Assembly (NCBI RefSeq): GCF_944324745.1 | Contig: NZ_CALUXO010000085.1 | Location: forward strand, 1-64,000 | Source of the DNA: an uncultured Thomasclavelia sp. | GTDB lineage: Bacteria; Bacillota_I; Bacilli_A; Erysipelotrichales; Coprobacillaceae | Direction: 5' to 3' | Length of the DNA: 64,000 nt | Shown: one piece after another, positions 28,309 to 36,393 of the stretch | Layout: every line of letters starts with the position of its first letter | Position numbering within the stretch: position 1 is the stretch's first letter | Made by a program: the position numbers and the translations under genes | Notes under the pieces: model-generated | Database searches by the model: none | Told to the model about the DNA's origin: nothing | What the model saw: the letters and a program-made list of their open reading frames with translations, nothing else

Positions 28309-29025
28309 ATGAATGATTCATATAAATTAAAAGCTGATTTATTAACAGATGCTTTACCATATATGCAGGATTTTGAAGGAAAAACGATGGTAATTCAATA
28401 TAGTTGTAATAACATCGCAACTCCTGAAGAAGAAAAGAGGATCATGCAAGATATTGCGTTATTGCATTTTGTCGGAGTTCATCCAATAGTGGTTCATTCA
28501 AGTAAAAAAGGAACTGATATTTTTAGAGAAAATAAACGAATTGCTGCTTTATTAGAAACAAACAATTTAAAAGCAATTGGTATCTGTGGTATTGATTTGC
28601 AGACAATTAATATCTTAATTGATAATCAGTATATCCCAGTCATTATGCCAAATGATATTCAAACGGAAGATGAAAATATTTTAGCTGAAGATGTTGCAAG
28701 AAAAATAGCAGTAGAATTAAAAGCTGATAAGTTGATTTTTATGTCTAAAGATAAAGGTTTATTAGACGATGATGGTAACTTGATACCTATTATGTCTTTA
28801 GATAATCTTATCGAATATAACAAAAATCATGAGCAAAAAGGTTTTCTTGATTTAAAAGTACAAAATGCAATCAAAGCTATTAACGGTGGAGTACATCGAG
28901 TACATATTATTGATGGCTTAGCTGAACATAGTATTTTAGTTGAATTATTTAGTGTTAAAGGTATAGGAACAGCAATACTTGATAGTTTAGATAATTTATA
29001 TAAGCATGAGATAGATAATTCCTAA
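28309..29025 (+). CDS. Degenerate acetylglutamate kinase (ArgB) homologue
   Basis: 238 residues; true ArgB has about 280-300. The frame follows ArgB well (KADLLTDALPYMQDFEGKTMV at the N-terminus is one residue run typical of the family; ending INGGVHRVHIIDG and VKGIGTAIL). The nucleotide- and substrate-binding motifs are lost, however: the usual KYGGNAM is QYSCNN (~31-36), HGGGPEI is HSSKKGT (~63-69), and a stretch with the acetylglutamate-binding segment is missing. Kinase activity is therefore doubtful. It may be a regulatory or moonlighting relative. No other arginine gene is nearby. SD AGGGGAG, good. The leader of CRISPR array 2 starts 15 bases after its stop. Confidence 0.7.
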   Translation: MNDSYKLKADLLTDALPYMQDFEGKTMVIQYSCNNIATPEEEKRIMQDIALLHFVGVHPIVVHSSKKGTDIFRENKRIAALLETNNLKAIGICGIDLQTINILIDNQYIPVIMPNDIQTEDENILAEDVARKIAVELKADKLIFMSKDKGLLDDDGNLIPIMSLDNLIEYNKNHEQKGFLDLKVQNAIKAINGGVHRVHIIDGLAEHSILVELFSVKGIGTAILDSLDNLYKHEIDNS

Positions 29026-29196
29026 AGATATATTATAATATCTGTCGATGTTTATTTGGTAAAAATAGCCGAGGTTCGACAGATTTATTTCTAAATAGTA
29101 TAAATTATTTTATCGATAATAACAAATAATATGTAAAATATTATAAAACTTAAATATTTCAATGATTATTATAGCTATCTATTCAAAAAATAACGG
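29026..29196 (+). promoter_or_regulatory. Leader of CRISPR array 2
   Basis: 171 bases between the ArgB-like gene and repeat 1. It holds the dyad ATCTGTCGA (29040-29048) / TCGACAGAT (29076-29084). The core span is 41 bases and it ends 114 bases before repeat 1. In array 1 the same 41-base span ends 116 bases before repeat 1. Otherwise it is AT-rich. Confidence 0.65.
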
Positions 29197-29785
29197 GTTA
29201 TTAATCTAATCATTATATGAAATGTAAATGTTCGTGCTTATTGTTTGATTTGGAATGAGTGGTTTGTTATTAATCTAATCATTATATGAAATGTAAATAG
29301 ATGAGCGAAAACAGGCCAATAATAATCAAATCGCGGTTATTAATCTAATCATTATATGAAATGTAAATTTATTCATCACCACTTAAAAAATCATCTACTT
29401 GTACGTTATTAATCTAATCATTATATGAAATGTAAATAAGGGGAATGAGGTCAAAAGTTTTATCGACTATTGGGTTATTAATCTAATCATTATATGAAAT
29501 GTAAATAAGTCTTGGAACAACAACAATAAGAAAGGGGCGTTAGTTATTAATCTAATCATTATATGAAATGTAAATTTTAAAGCATATTTTCTAGCATAAG
29601 AACTACTAGCGCCGTTATTAATCTAATCATTATATGAAATGTAAATGGCCTACAACATCAAACAGGAACGGGCCAACGAAAAGCGTTATTAATCTAATCA
29701 TTATATGAAATGTAAATGAGACATCTGTCTTTGTGAATGTTACTTGTTTATCGTTATTGATCTAATCATTGTATGAAACAAAAAT
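29197..29785 (+). CRISPR. CRISPR array 2: 9 repeats, 8 spacers, no adjacent cas genes
   Basis: Same 33-base repeat and orientation as array 1. Repeat starts: 29197, 29266, 29336, 29405, 29474, 29543, 29614, 29685 and 29753. The first eight are identical. The last (29753-29785) has two A-to-G changes and CAA for TGT in the handle region, marking the trailer. Spacers are 35-38 bases. It is expected to be served by the cas operon about 10 kb away. Confidence 0.97.
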
Positions 29786-29926
29786 AATCAATATGCCATT
29801 GGATTAACAATTCAATGACAATTAATCAATTATATTATATAATTTTACATATATGTTAGGTTTTAGTTTGTTAATAAATATAAATTTTAGAAAGGAGAGC
29901 CTCATTATAAAGAGCGGACGTGTATT

Positions 29927-30211
29927 ATGAATCCATCAATCGATCCAATTAAAACAGGTTTAAAAATTAAAACACTTATGATTCAAAACGGTATTACAGC
30001 TCGCGATATTCAAGAAGAATTATCATTAGGTTGTGTTCAAAGTGTTTATCGCTGGTTAAATGGTAAATCTTTGCCAAGCGTTGATAATTTATATGCTTTA
30101 AGTTATATTTTTAATGTTACTGTCGATGAACTAATTTGTGGAAATCGAGAGCAATTTAAGAAACCATATATAGTAAAAGAAATTATATTTTCTTATCAAT
30201 TATACAATTAA
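29927..30211 (+). CDS. Small XRE-family (Cro/CI-type HTH) regulator
   Basis: 94 residues. The HTH covers residues ~14-68: GLKIKTLMIQNGITARDIQ, then VQSVYRWLNGKSLPSVDNLY and LSYIFNVTVDELI, the canonical XRE pattern. About 25 further residues follow. It is unusual that the SD directly before the ATG is poor (GCGGA), while a good AAAGGAGAG sits 30 bases upstream. It begins 141 bases after array 2. The target is unknown. Confidence 0.8.
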   Translation: MNPSIDPIKTGLKIKTLMIQNGITARDIQEELSLGCVQSVYRWLNGKSLPSVDNLYALSYIFNVTVDELICGNREQFKKPYIVKEIIFSYQLYN

Positions 30212-30474
30212 TACAAATATTTTAATAACTTCCATAAATAACATTTCTAGTTTTACAAAACAACATAATTTACTTTCCCAAATGTTCATCCAAGGCATTT
30301 TTTATTATTTCTGTTTGATAGATTTTTAAATTTTATGATTAACCTTATTTTTATAATAATAAAATTTAGATAAGGATGTTTTTTATATTAGCTGAACGTG
30401 TTTATTTAAAAAATATTCTTTTACATCTATTAAATTTTGTTTATAATTTAGTGTGTGAAAAAGGAGAATTATGG

Positions 30475-31413
30475 ATGATAAAGATTGATTTAATTACTGG
30501 TTTTTTAGGAGCAGGGAAAACAACATTTATTATTAATTATGCGAAATATTTAGTAGAGCAGGGACAAAAAATTGGTATTATAGAAAATGATTTTGGAGCT
30601 GTTAATGTTGACATGATGCTATTGCAAGATAGCCTAGGGGATAAGTGTGATTTAGAAATGATATCAGGTGGTAGTGATATCGAGACTCATCGTCGACGTT
30701 TTAAAACTAAATTAATTGCAATGGGAATGTTAGGCTATGATCGTGTATTAATAGAACCTTCTGGAATATTTGATGTTGATGAATTTTTTGATTTGTTATA
30801 TGAAGAGCCTATAAATAATTGGTATGAAATCGGTAGTGTAATTGCCATTGTTGATGCAAAATTAGAAACAGAATTATCAAAAGAATCTAATTTTCTATTA
30901 GCATCACAAATTGCTAAAGCTGGAAAAGTTATACTAAGTCGCAGTCAAGATGCAAGTAAGACTGATATTGATCAAACCATTGCTCATTTGAACCAAGCAT
31001 TAAAGCAAGTTCAGTGTAATCGTAAAATTGACAATGATGTAATCATAAAAAATTGGTCTGATTTTAAAGACCAGGATTATCAAGAAATCGTCAATTCTGG
31101 ATATATCAATGAAGATTATCAAAAGATGCATTTTAAACAAGAGGAAGCTTATAGTTCATTATATTTTATGAATATTAAAACTACTGCATCACAATTAAGT
31201 AAACAGGTTGCTAAAATCTTCAAGGATCAAAATTGTGGCAATGTATTTAGAATTAAAGGATTCATTAATGATGATAACTGGCTGGAATTAAATGCCACCA
31301 GACATGAAATAACAATCAATTCTATAAAACAAGGACAAGAAATAATTATTGTAATTGGTGAAAATCTTAATCATGATTTAATCGAAAAATATTTATTAAA
31401 TAAAGTCGTCTAG
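30475..31413 (+). CDS. CobW/G3E-family P-loop GTPase-like protein
   Basis: About 312 residues from the preferred ATG 30475 (GGAG 9 bases upstream). An ATG at 30376 in the same frame adds a hydrophobic, poorly supported extension. The P-loop is intact: GFLGAGKTTF (9-18). IENDFGAVNVD (~39) and RVLIEPSGIFD (Walker B region, ~92) are also present. Two hallmarks are missing: the metal-binding CxCC of COG0523 proteins (here a SGGSDIETHRR stretch) and the guanine-specifying NKxD (here SRSQ). Family members insert or handle metal ions; this diverged member may have another role. The C-terminal CobW-C-like domain appears present. Confidence 0.75.
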   Translation: MIKIDLITGFLGAGKTTFIINYAKYLVEQGQKIGIIENDFGAVNVDMMLLQDSLGDKCDLEMISGGSDIETHRRRFKTKLIAMGMLGYDRVLIEPSGIFDVDEFFDLLYEEPINNWYEIGSVIAIVDAKLETELSKESNFLLASQIAKAGKVILSRSQDASKTDIDQTIAHLNQALKQVQCNRKIDNDVIIKNWSDFKDQDYQEIVNSGYINEDYQKMHFKQEEAYSSLYFMNIKTTASQLSKQVAKIFKDQNCGNVFRIKGFINDDNWLELNATRHEITINSIKQGQEIIIVIGENLNHDLIEKYLLNKVV

Positions 31414-31485
31414 TCATGGCAGCTATTTACTAAAATCCATAATTAATGTTATATTGTTAGTACATTGCATAAAAGGGGGGATATT

Positions 31486-31968
31486 ATGGATAATCAATTA
31501 ACATTTAGATTTGCAACTGAAGAAGATGTTGCTTTAGTTTTAAAATTTATTAAAGGAATAGCTGAATATGAAAAAATGCTCGATCAGGTAGAGACAAATG
31601 AAGAATTATTACATGAATATTTATTTGAAAAAAAACGAGCTGAAGTAATATTTGCTGTGGTTGATAATGTTGAAGTAGGATTTGCACTATTTTTTCACAA
31701 CTATTCAACTTTTGTTGGAAAATCCGGATTATATTTAGAAGATATTTTCGTTTGGCCAGAATATCGAGGAAAAGGATATGGAAAAGCAATTTTTAAACAG
31801 TTAGTTAAAATTGCTCATGATCGTGATTGTGGTCGAATGGAATGGGTATGTTTAAACTGGAATCAGCCAAGTATTGATTTCTATTTATCATTGAATGCCA
31901 AACCAATGGATGAATGGACTACATATCGTCTAGATAAAAAAGCAATTGAAGATTTATTAGACAAGTAA
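31486..31968 (+). CDS. GNAT-family N-acetyltransferase
   Basis: 160 residues from ATG 31486 (SD AAGGGGGG; the TTG at 31465 is rejected). Single GNAT domain. The acetyl-CoA-binding motif A is YLEDIFVWPEYRGKGYGKAI (with RGKGYG, ~98-103), and the following WVCLNWNQPSIDFYLSLNA is typical of spermidine/diamine and SAT-like acetyltransferases. The substrate is not determined. Its stop codon is buried in a hairpin that is repeated in related form before the 32934 gene. Confidence 0.85.
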   Translation: MDNQLTFRFATEEDVALVLKFIKGIAEYEKMLDQVETNEELLHEYLFEKKRAEVIFAVVDNVEVGFALFFHNYSTFVGKSGLYLEDIFVWPEYRGKGYGKAIFKQLVKIAHDRDCGRMEWVCLNWNQPSIDFYLSLNAKPMDEWTTYRLDKKAIEDLLDK

Positions 31969-31999
31969 TTCACAATTGTGAATTAAATGTGAATTACTT
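31963..31999 (+). promoter_or_regulatory. Intercistronic hairpin A (TTCACA/TGTGAA type)
   Basis: AAGTAATTCACA / TGTGAATTACTT, 12 perfect pairs around a 13-base loop. It includes the GNAT stop codon and ends 22 bases before the DUF89 gene. It shares its core with hairpin B at 32877. No T run, so not a standard terminator. Confidence 0.6.
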
Positions 32000-32020
32000 T
32001 AAAACAGGATGTGATTATAA

Positions 32021-32872
32021 ATGCAGATGAATGAAAAATGTTTACCTTGTTTAATTAATCAAGTTATTAAAGTTGCTAATATTACAAATTGTAATAATCG
32101 GGATTTACTTTATCAAAAAGTATTTAAACAGTTAGGTGAGATGGAGTTTAAAAAATCTAACCCCGAAATAATAGGAATAATTTTTGAATTAGTGAAAAAA
32201 CATTTAGATAATTCTGATCCGTATCATGATATTCGAAAATATTATAATGATATGTTCCTAAATCATTATAAACAATTTGAAACCAAGATAACTGATCTGA
32301 AAACAGCTGTAAAATATGCTATTATTGGCAATATTATTGATTTTAGTCCGATTGAAAATCAAGAGATTAATAATATTGATGATTGGTTTGCAAATATCGA
32401 TGATTTAACATTAACGATTGATGATGTTAATAAAATGATTGATGATATCCAAAAAGCTAATCAAATACTATATTTAGGTGATAACTGTGGTGAAATCTGT
32501 TTAGATAAATTATTACTTAAACAGATTAAATTGATTAATCCTAAAGTTAATTTGTATTTTGGCGTAAGAGGAAAACCAGTTGTTAATGATTCGATTGAGG
32601 CTGATGCATATTATGTCGGTATTGATCAATATGCTAATATTATTAGTAATGGTGACAGTTCACTTGGAACAGTAATATCACGTACTAGTGAATCATTTAG
32701 ACAGATTTTTGAAGATAGTGATTTTGTCATTGCAAAAGGACAGGCAAATTTTGAAAGTTTATCTGAGGAAAATAAAAAAATCTACTTTTTATTAATGGTA
32801 AAATGTGCTGTAATTGCCAACTATATAAAAGTGCCACAGAAATCATTGATTTGTTATTATAAGGGAGATTAA
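32021..32872 (+). CDS. DUF89/ARMT1-like damage-control phosphatase
   Basis: 283 residues. An N-terminal CLPC motif (residues 7-10), a helical region, then the DUF89 core: YLGDNCGEICLDKLLL (~155-170, with the metal-binding D and N) and FGVRGKPVVNDS (~190), then SDFVIAKGQANFESLSE (~244-260). These are hallmarks of subfamily I damage-control phosphatases, which hydrolyse unwanted phosphometabolites with Mn or Ni. ATG 32021 has an AGGATGTGA SD. An in-frame ATG two codons on is possible. It is flanked on both sides by related hairpins. Confidence 0.8.
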   Translation: MQMNEKCLPCLINQVIKVANITNCNNRDLLYQKVFKQLGEMEFKKSNPEIIGIIFELVKKHLDNSDPYHDIRKYYNDMFLNHYKQFETKITDLKTAVKYAIIGNIIDFSPIENQEINNIDDWFANIDDLTLTIDDVNKMIDDIQKANQILYLGDNCGEICLDKLLLKQIKLINPKVNLYFGVRGKPVVNDSIEADAYYVGIDQYANIISNGDSSLGTVISRTSESFRQIFEDSDFVIAKGQANFESLSEENKKIYFLLMVKCAVIANYIKVPQKSLICYYKGD

Positions 32873-32876
32873 AAGC

Positions 32877-32917
32877 CACAGTTTATTCACATTAGTCACA
32901 ATTGTGAATAAACTGTG
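32877..32917 (+). promoter_or_regulatory. Intercistronic hairpin B (TTCACA/TGTGAA type)
   Basis: CACAGTTTATTCAC / GTGAATAAACTGTG, 14 perfect pairs around a 13-base loop that itself contains CACAATT. It has the same core, loop size and place (between stop and next SD) as hairpin A. Confidence 0.6.
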
Positions 32918-32933
32918 AATTAGGTGAATAAAA

Positions 32934-33722
32934 ATGGTAAAAAAGGAACAGATGTCTGGTGGTAATGTCCATCAGACATATAAATTAGACGATAAAGTCT
33001 ATCGTAATACTTCAGGAAATCCTAATATTCATCTTTTGCTACAACATTTGCAACATAAAAATTTTAGTTATACTCCAAAATTTTTTGGAGTAGTAAATAA
33101 TCAGGAAGTATTATCTTATATTCCTGGTTATGTTCCAGGAGATAAATATCCATCATGTCCTAATTATATCTGGTCAACAGATAATCTGATTGAAGCGGCT
33201 AAAATATTACGACAATTTCATGACTTGACAGTTGATTTTTTAAAGAATAATTTGAATTCTAATTGGGAATTGAATATTTTTTCTGAAGATGAGCAACAAG
33301 TCATCTGTCATAATGATTTTGCACCATATAATTTTGTTTACATGGATACTAGAATAATCGGATTAATTGATTTTGATATGGTCAGTCCAGGACCTAGAAT
33401 TTTTGATATAGCTTATGCTTTATATACAATTGTACCATTATCGAGTTTTCAATTTGATGATAGAGGTAACATCAGGAAATATCAATCATTTGATGCTTTG
33501 ATTAGAAGACAACGAATTTATTTATTTTTCGAAGCTTATCAGATGCCACGACCTGATAATTTAAAACAATGGATAATCAGGCGATTAATTGTTTTATGTG
33601 ATTATATTGATAAGCGAGCTAAATTAGGTAATAAAGCATTTGAAAAGATGAAAAAAGAAGGAACGATTGAATATTATCGTCAAGAAATAAATTTTATTGA
33701 ACAGAATTTTGATGATTGGTAA
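32934..33722 (+). CDS. Aminoglycoside phosphotransferase (APH)-family small-molecule kinase
   Basis: 262 residues. The protein-kinase-like C-lobe is clear: VICHNDFAPYNFV (catalytic HxDxxxxN, ~123-135) and LIDFDMVSPGPRIFDIAYAL (metal Asp, ~146-165). The N-lobe has VHQTYKLDDKVYRN with a weak lysine site. Family members phosphorylate aminoglycosides, choline, homoserine, fructosamine or other alcohols; resistance should not be assumed. The start follows AGGTGAAT. A strong terminator follows directly. Confidence 0.8.
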   Translation: MVKKEQMSGGNVHQTYKLDDKVYRNTSGNPNIHLLLQHLQHKNFSYTPKFFGVVNNQEVLSYIPGYVPGDKYPSCPNYIWSTDNLIEAAKILRQFHDLTVDFLKNNLNSNWELNIFSEDEQQVICHNDFAPYNFVYMDTRIIGLIDFDMVSPGPRIFDIAYALYTIVPLSSFQFDDRGNIRKYQSFDALIRRQRIYLFFEAYQMPRPDNLKQWIIRRLIVLCDYIDKRAKLGNKAFEKMKKEGTIEYYRQEINFIEQNFDDW

Positions 33723-33750
33723 AAGCATGTTTACATGCTTTTTATCTTTT
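33721..33750 (+). terminator. Intrinsic terminator
   Basis: AAAAGCATGT-TT-ACATGCTTTT, then TATCTTTTT, starting at the stop codon of the APH-like gene. Confidence 0.85.
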
Positions 33751-33765
33751 TATTAAAATAACTTA

Positions 33766-33793
33766 TTGTAATTATGATGATATCTATTATAAT
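33766..33793 (+). promoter_or_regulatory. Promoter of the TetM/EF-G-like fusion gene
   Basis: TTGTAA, 16 bases, TATAAT (33788-33793), 33 bases before the start codon. Confidence 0.5.
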
Positions 33794-33826
33794 TTAATTA
33801 TTATTATGAAATTAGGATGATTTTAG

Positions 33827-36385
33827 ATGAAAAATATAGTTTTTGGAATATTAGCTCATGTTGATGCTGGAAAGACAACATTGACTGAAAGTCTGCTTTA
33901 TTTAAGTGGGGCAATTAGAAAATATGGCCGTGTTGATCATGGAGATGCCTTTTTTGATTATGATTTACAAGAGCGAAACCGGGGAATTACAATTTTTTCA
34001 AAGCAAGTCGTTTTTGATTATCAAGATTGTAAATATACTTTAATTGATACACCAGGTCATGTTGATTTTTCTTCCGAAATGGAAAGAACTCTGCAAGTAT
34101 TAGATTATGCTATTTTAGTCATTAGTGGTTTAGATGGGATTCAACCACACAGCGAAACTATTTGGAAGTTATTAGAATACTATCAAATACCTACATTTAT
34201 TTTCGTTAATAAAATGGATACAACGACTAAAACTAGAGAAGAACTGATAACCAGTTTTAAAGAAAATTTCAGTGATAACTGTTTTGATTTTGATTATCGT
34301 GATGCTAATTTTTATGAAAACATTGCTTTAAATGATGAAAAATTGCTAGATTATTATTTGGAAAATCAGATATTAAGTGATGAATTATTGAGTGAAGAAA
34401 TTGCTCATCGTCAAATTTTTCCTGTGTACTTTGGATCAGCATTAAAAAATGAAGGAATTGAACACTTTTTTAATGAATTTACTCACTTTGTTCAAGAAAA
34501 AAAATATCCCGATGATTTTGGCGCTCGAGTTTTTAAAATTACTCATGATAAGCAAGGAAATCGTTTAACGCATTTAAAAGTTACTGGTGGCAAATTAAAA
34601 GTTAAAGAAAGTGTCAATGATGAAAAAATTGATCAAATTAGAATTTACTCAGGCGATAAGTATCAGATGGTTGATGAATTAACTGCTGGTAGTGTTGGAA
34701 CGATAAAGGGTTTTAAGAATATTCAAGCTGGCGATGGATTGGGATTTGAAAAATCTGATGTACAACCAATCTTAGCATCATATATGGATTATCAAATAAT
34801 TCTACCTGATGATTGTGATCAACATCAGATGATCCAGAATTTAATGTCTTTAGCGCAAGAAGATCCCCAGTTACATTTATCATATGACGCTGCGTCTAAA
34901 GAGATTCATTTACAGTTAATGGGACCAATTCAAATTGAAATCTTACAGAATATTATATTTGAAAGATTTAAAACTAAAGTGACGATTGGATTTGGGAAGA
35001 TTTTATATAAAGAAACTATTGCAGCTCCAATTGAAGGAGTAGGCCATTATGAGCCATTGAGACATTATAGTGAAGTTCATTTATTACTAGAACCACTGCC
35101 GGCAGGAAGTGGCTTGCAGTTTGCACTTAATTGTCAAGAGGAAATGCTGCCATTAAATTATCAGCATTTAGTTTTAACTCATTTACAAGAAAAAGAGCAT
35201 CTCGGTGTCTTAACTGGATCACCGATTACTGATATGAAGATTACCTTAATTGCCGGTCGAGCTCATCAAAAACATACCGAAGGTGGTGATTTTCGTGAGG
35301 CTACTTATCGGGCAGTTCGTCATGGGCTTAAACGGGCACAATCAATTTTATTAGAACCATATTTTGATTTTACTTTAAAATTACCAGTTGAGTTTTTAAG
35401 TCGAGCTATCTATGATATTGAAGCCAAAAATGGGAAATTTTCAATTGATGATCAAAATGAAAAAACTGTAACGATAACTGGTCAGGCGCCTGTTAGAAAA
35501 ATGCAGGATTATCAAAATGAAGTTATTAGTTATACTAAAGGTCAAGGTCAATTAATTTGTCATTTAGCAGGCTATCAACCTTGCTTAGATCAAGATAAAA
35601 TTGTCAGTGAGATAGGTTACGATAGCGAAAGTGATTTAAATAATCTTACTGGATCAATTTTTTGTAGTCACGGAGCTGGTTTTAATGTTAAATGGGATGA
35701 GGTAGCAAATTATATGCATATACCTTATCAAACTAAAATTAAAGAAAGTAATAATTATAAAAATGAACAAGTGCAATACCATGATGAAGATGAGGAATTA
35801 GAGGCTATCTTTTTAAAAACCTATGGGGTTTCTAAGCGTAATCTCAATAATAATCAAAAACCTAAGCCATTAATAAAACAAACTACATATATTCATAAAC
35901 CCGAATGTATTTTAGTTGATGGTTATAATTTGATTTATACTTGGCCAGAGTTAAAAGAATTGGCACGAGATAATCTTGATGCTGCCCGGATGCGGTTGAT
36001 TGATTTGATGTGTAATTATCAGGGCTATAAAAAGTGTATTTTAATTTTGGTTTTTGATGCTTATAAAGTTAAAGGTAATTTAGGAACATCAGAAAAATAC
36101 CATAATATTTATCTTGTTTACACCAAAGAAGCCCAAACTGCAGATATGTATATTGAACGAACAACTCATGAATTAGCTAGTAAATATGATATTACAGTTG
36201 TAACTTCTGATGCGCTTGAACAATTGATCGTTTTAGGGCAAGGTGGAAAGCGGATTTCTTCAAGAGAACTTTATCTAGAGGCCACTCGTTTAGATCAAGA
36301 AAAATTAACAGAATATCAGCAACGACAACCTCAAGGACATAATTATTTGTTGGCTGATTTAAAAGATTTTAATTCAAAGGAGTGA
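33827..36385 (+). CDS. TetM/EF-G-like translation GTPase fused to a YacP/Rae1-type NYN nuclease domain
   Basis: 852 residues. The N-terminal ~650 residues follow ribosomal protection proteins of the TetM/TetO type: P-loop AHVDAGKTT (10-18), RGITIFSKQ (switch I), DTPGHVDF (switch II), VNKMD (guanine specificity), then EF-G-like domains II-V. The last ~160 residues (from ~694) form a NYN/PIN-like domain: ILVDGYNLIY, LVFDAY, TADMYIERT and VVTSDALEQ, the acidic pattern of YacP. YacP (Rae1) in Bacillus is a ribosome-dependent mRNA endonuclease acting in the A site. The fusion would deliver a nuclease to the ribosomal A site by an EF-G-like module. Tetracycline resistance is possible but not implied. 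Similar fusions occur in other Firmicutes, to my knowledge. Confidence 0.85.
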   Translation: MKNIVFGILAHVDAGKTTLTESLLYLSGAIRKYGRVDHGDAFFDYDLQERNRGITIFSKQVVFDYQDCKYTLIDTPGHVDFSSEMERTLQVLDYAILVISGLDGIQPHSETIWKLLEYYQIPTFIFVNKMDTTTKTREELITSFKENFSDNCFDFDYRDANFYENIALNDEKLLDYYLENQILSDELLSEEIAHRQIFPVYFGSALKNEGIEHFFNEFTHFVQEKKYPDDFGARVFKITHDKQGNRLTHLKVTGGKLKVKESVNDEKIDQIRIYSGDKYQMVDELTAGSVGTIKGFKNIQAGDGLGFEKSDVQPILASYMDYQIILPDDCDQHQMIQNLMSLAQEDPQLHLSYDAASKEIHLQLMGPIQIEILQNIIFERFKTKVTIGFGKILYKETIAAPIEGVGHYEPLRHYSEVHLLLEPLPAGSGLQFALNCQEEMLPLNYQHLVLTHLQEKEHLGVLTGSPITDMKITLIAGRAHQKHTEGGDFREATYRAVRHGLKRAQSILLEPYFDFTLKLPVEFLSRAIYDIEAKNGKFSIDDQNEKTVTITGQAPVRKMQDYQNEVISYTKGQGQLICHLAGYQPCLDQDKIVSEIGYDSESDLNNLTGSIFCSHGAGFNVKWDEVANYMHIPYQTKIKESNNYKNEQVQYHDEDEELEAIFLKTYGVSKRNLNNNQKPKPLIKQTTYIHKPECILVDGYNLIYTWPELKELARDNLDAARMRLIDLMCNYQGYKKCILILVFDAYKVKGNLGTSEKYHNIYLVYTKEAQTADMYIERTTHELASKYDITVVTSDALEQLIVLGQGGKRISSRELYLEATRLDQEKLTEYQQRQPQGHNYLLADLKDFNSKE

Positions 36386-36393
36386 TTTTAGCA

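Noticed and set aside
32934-33722. Calling this gene an aminoglycoside resistance enzyme
   Set aside because: The APH fold also covers choline, homoserine and other metabolite kinases. No resistance context is present.
33827-36385. Calling this gene a tetracycline resistance determinant
   Set aside because: Family resemblance alone does not show resistance, and the NYN fusion argues for another ribosomal role.
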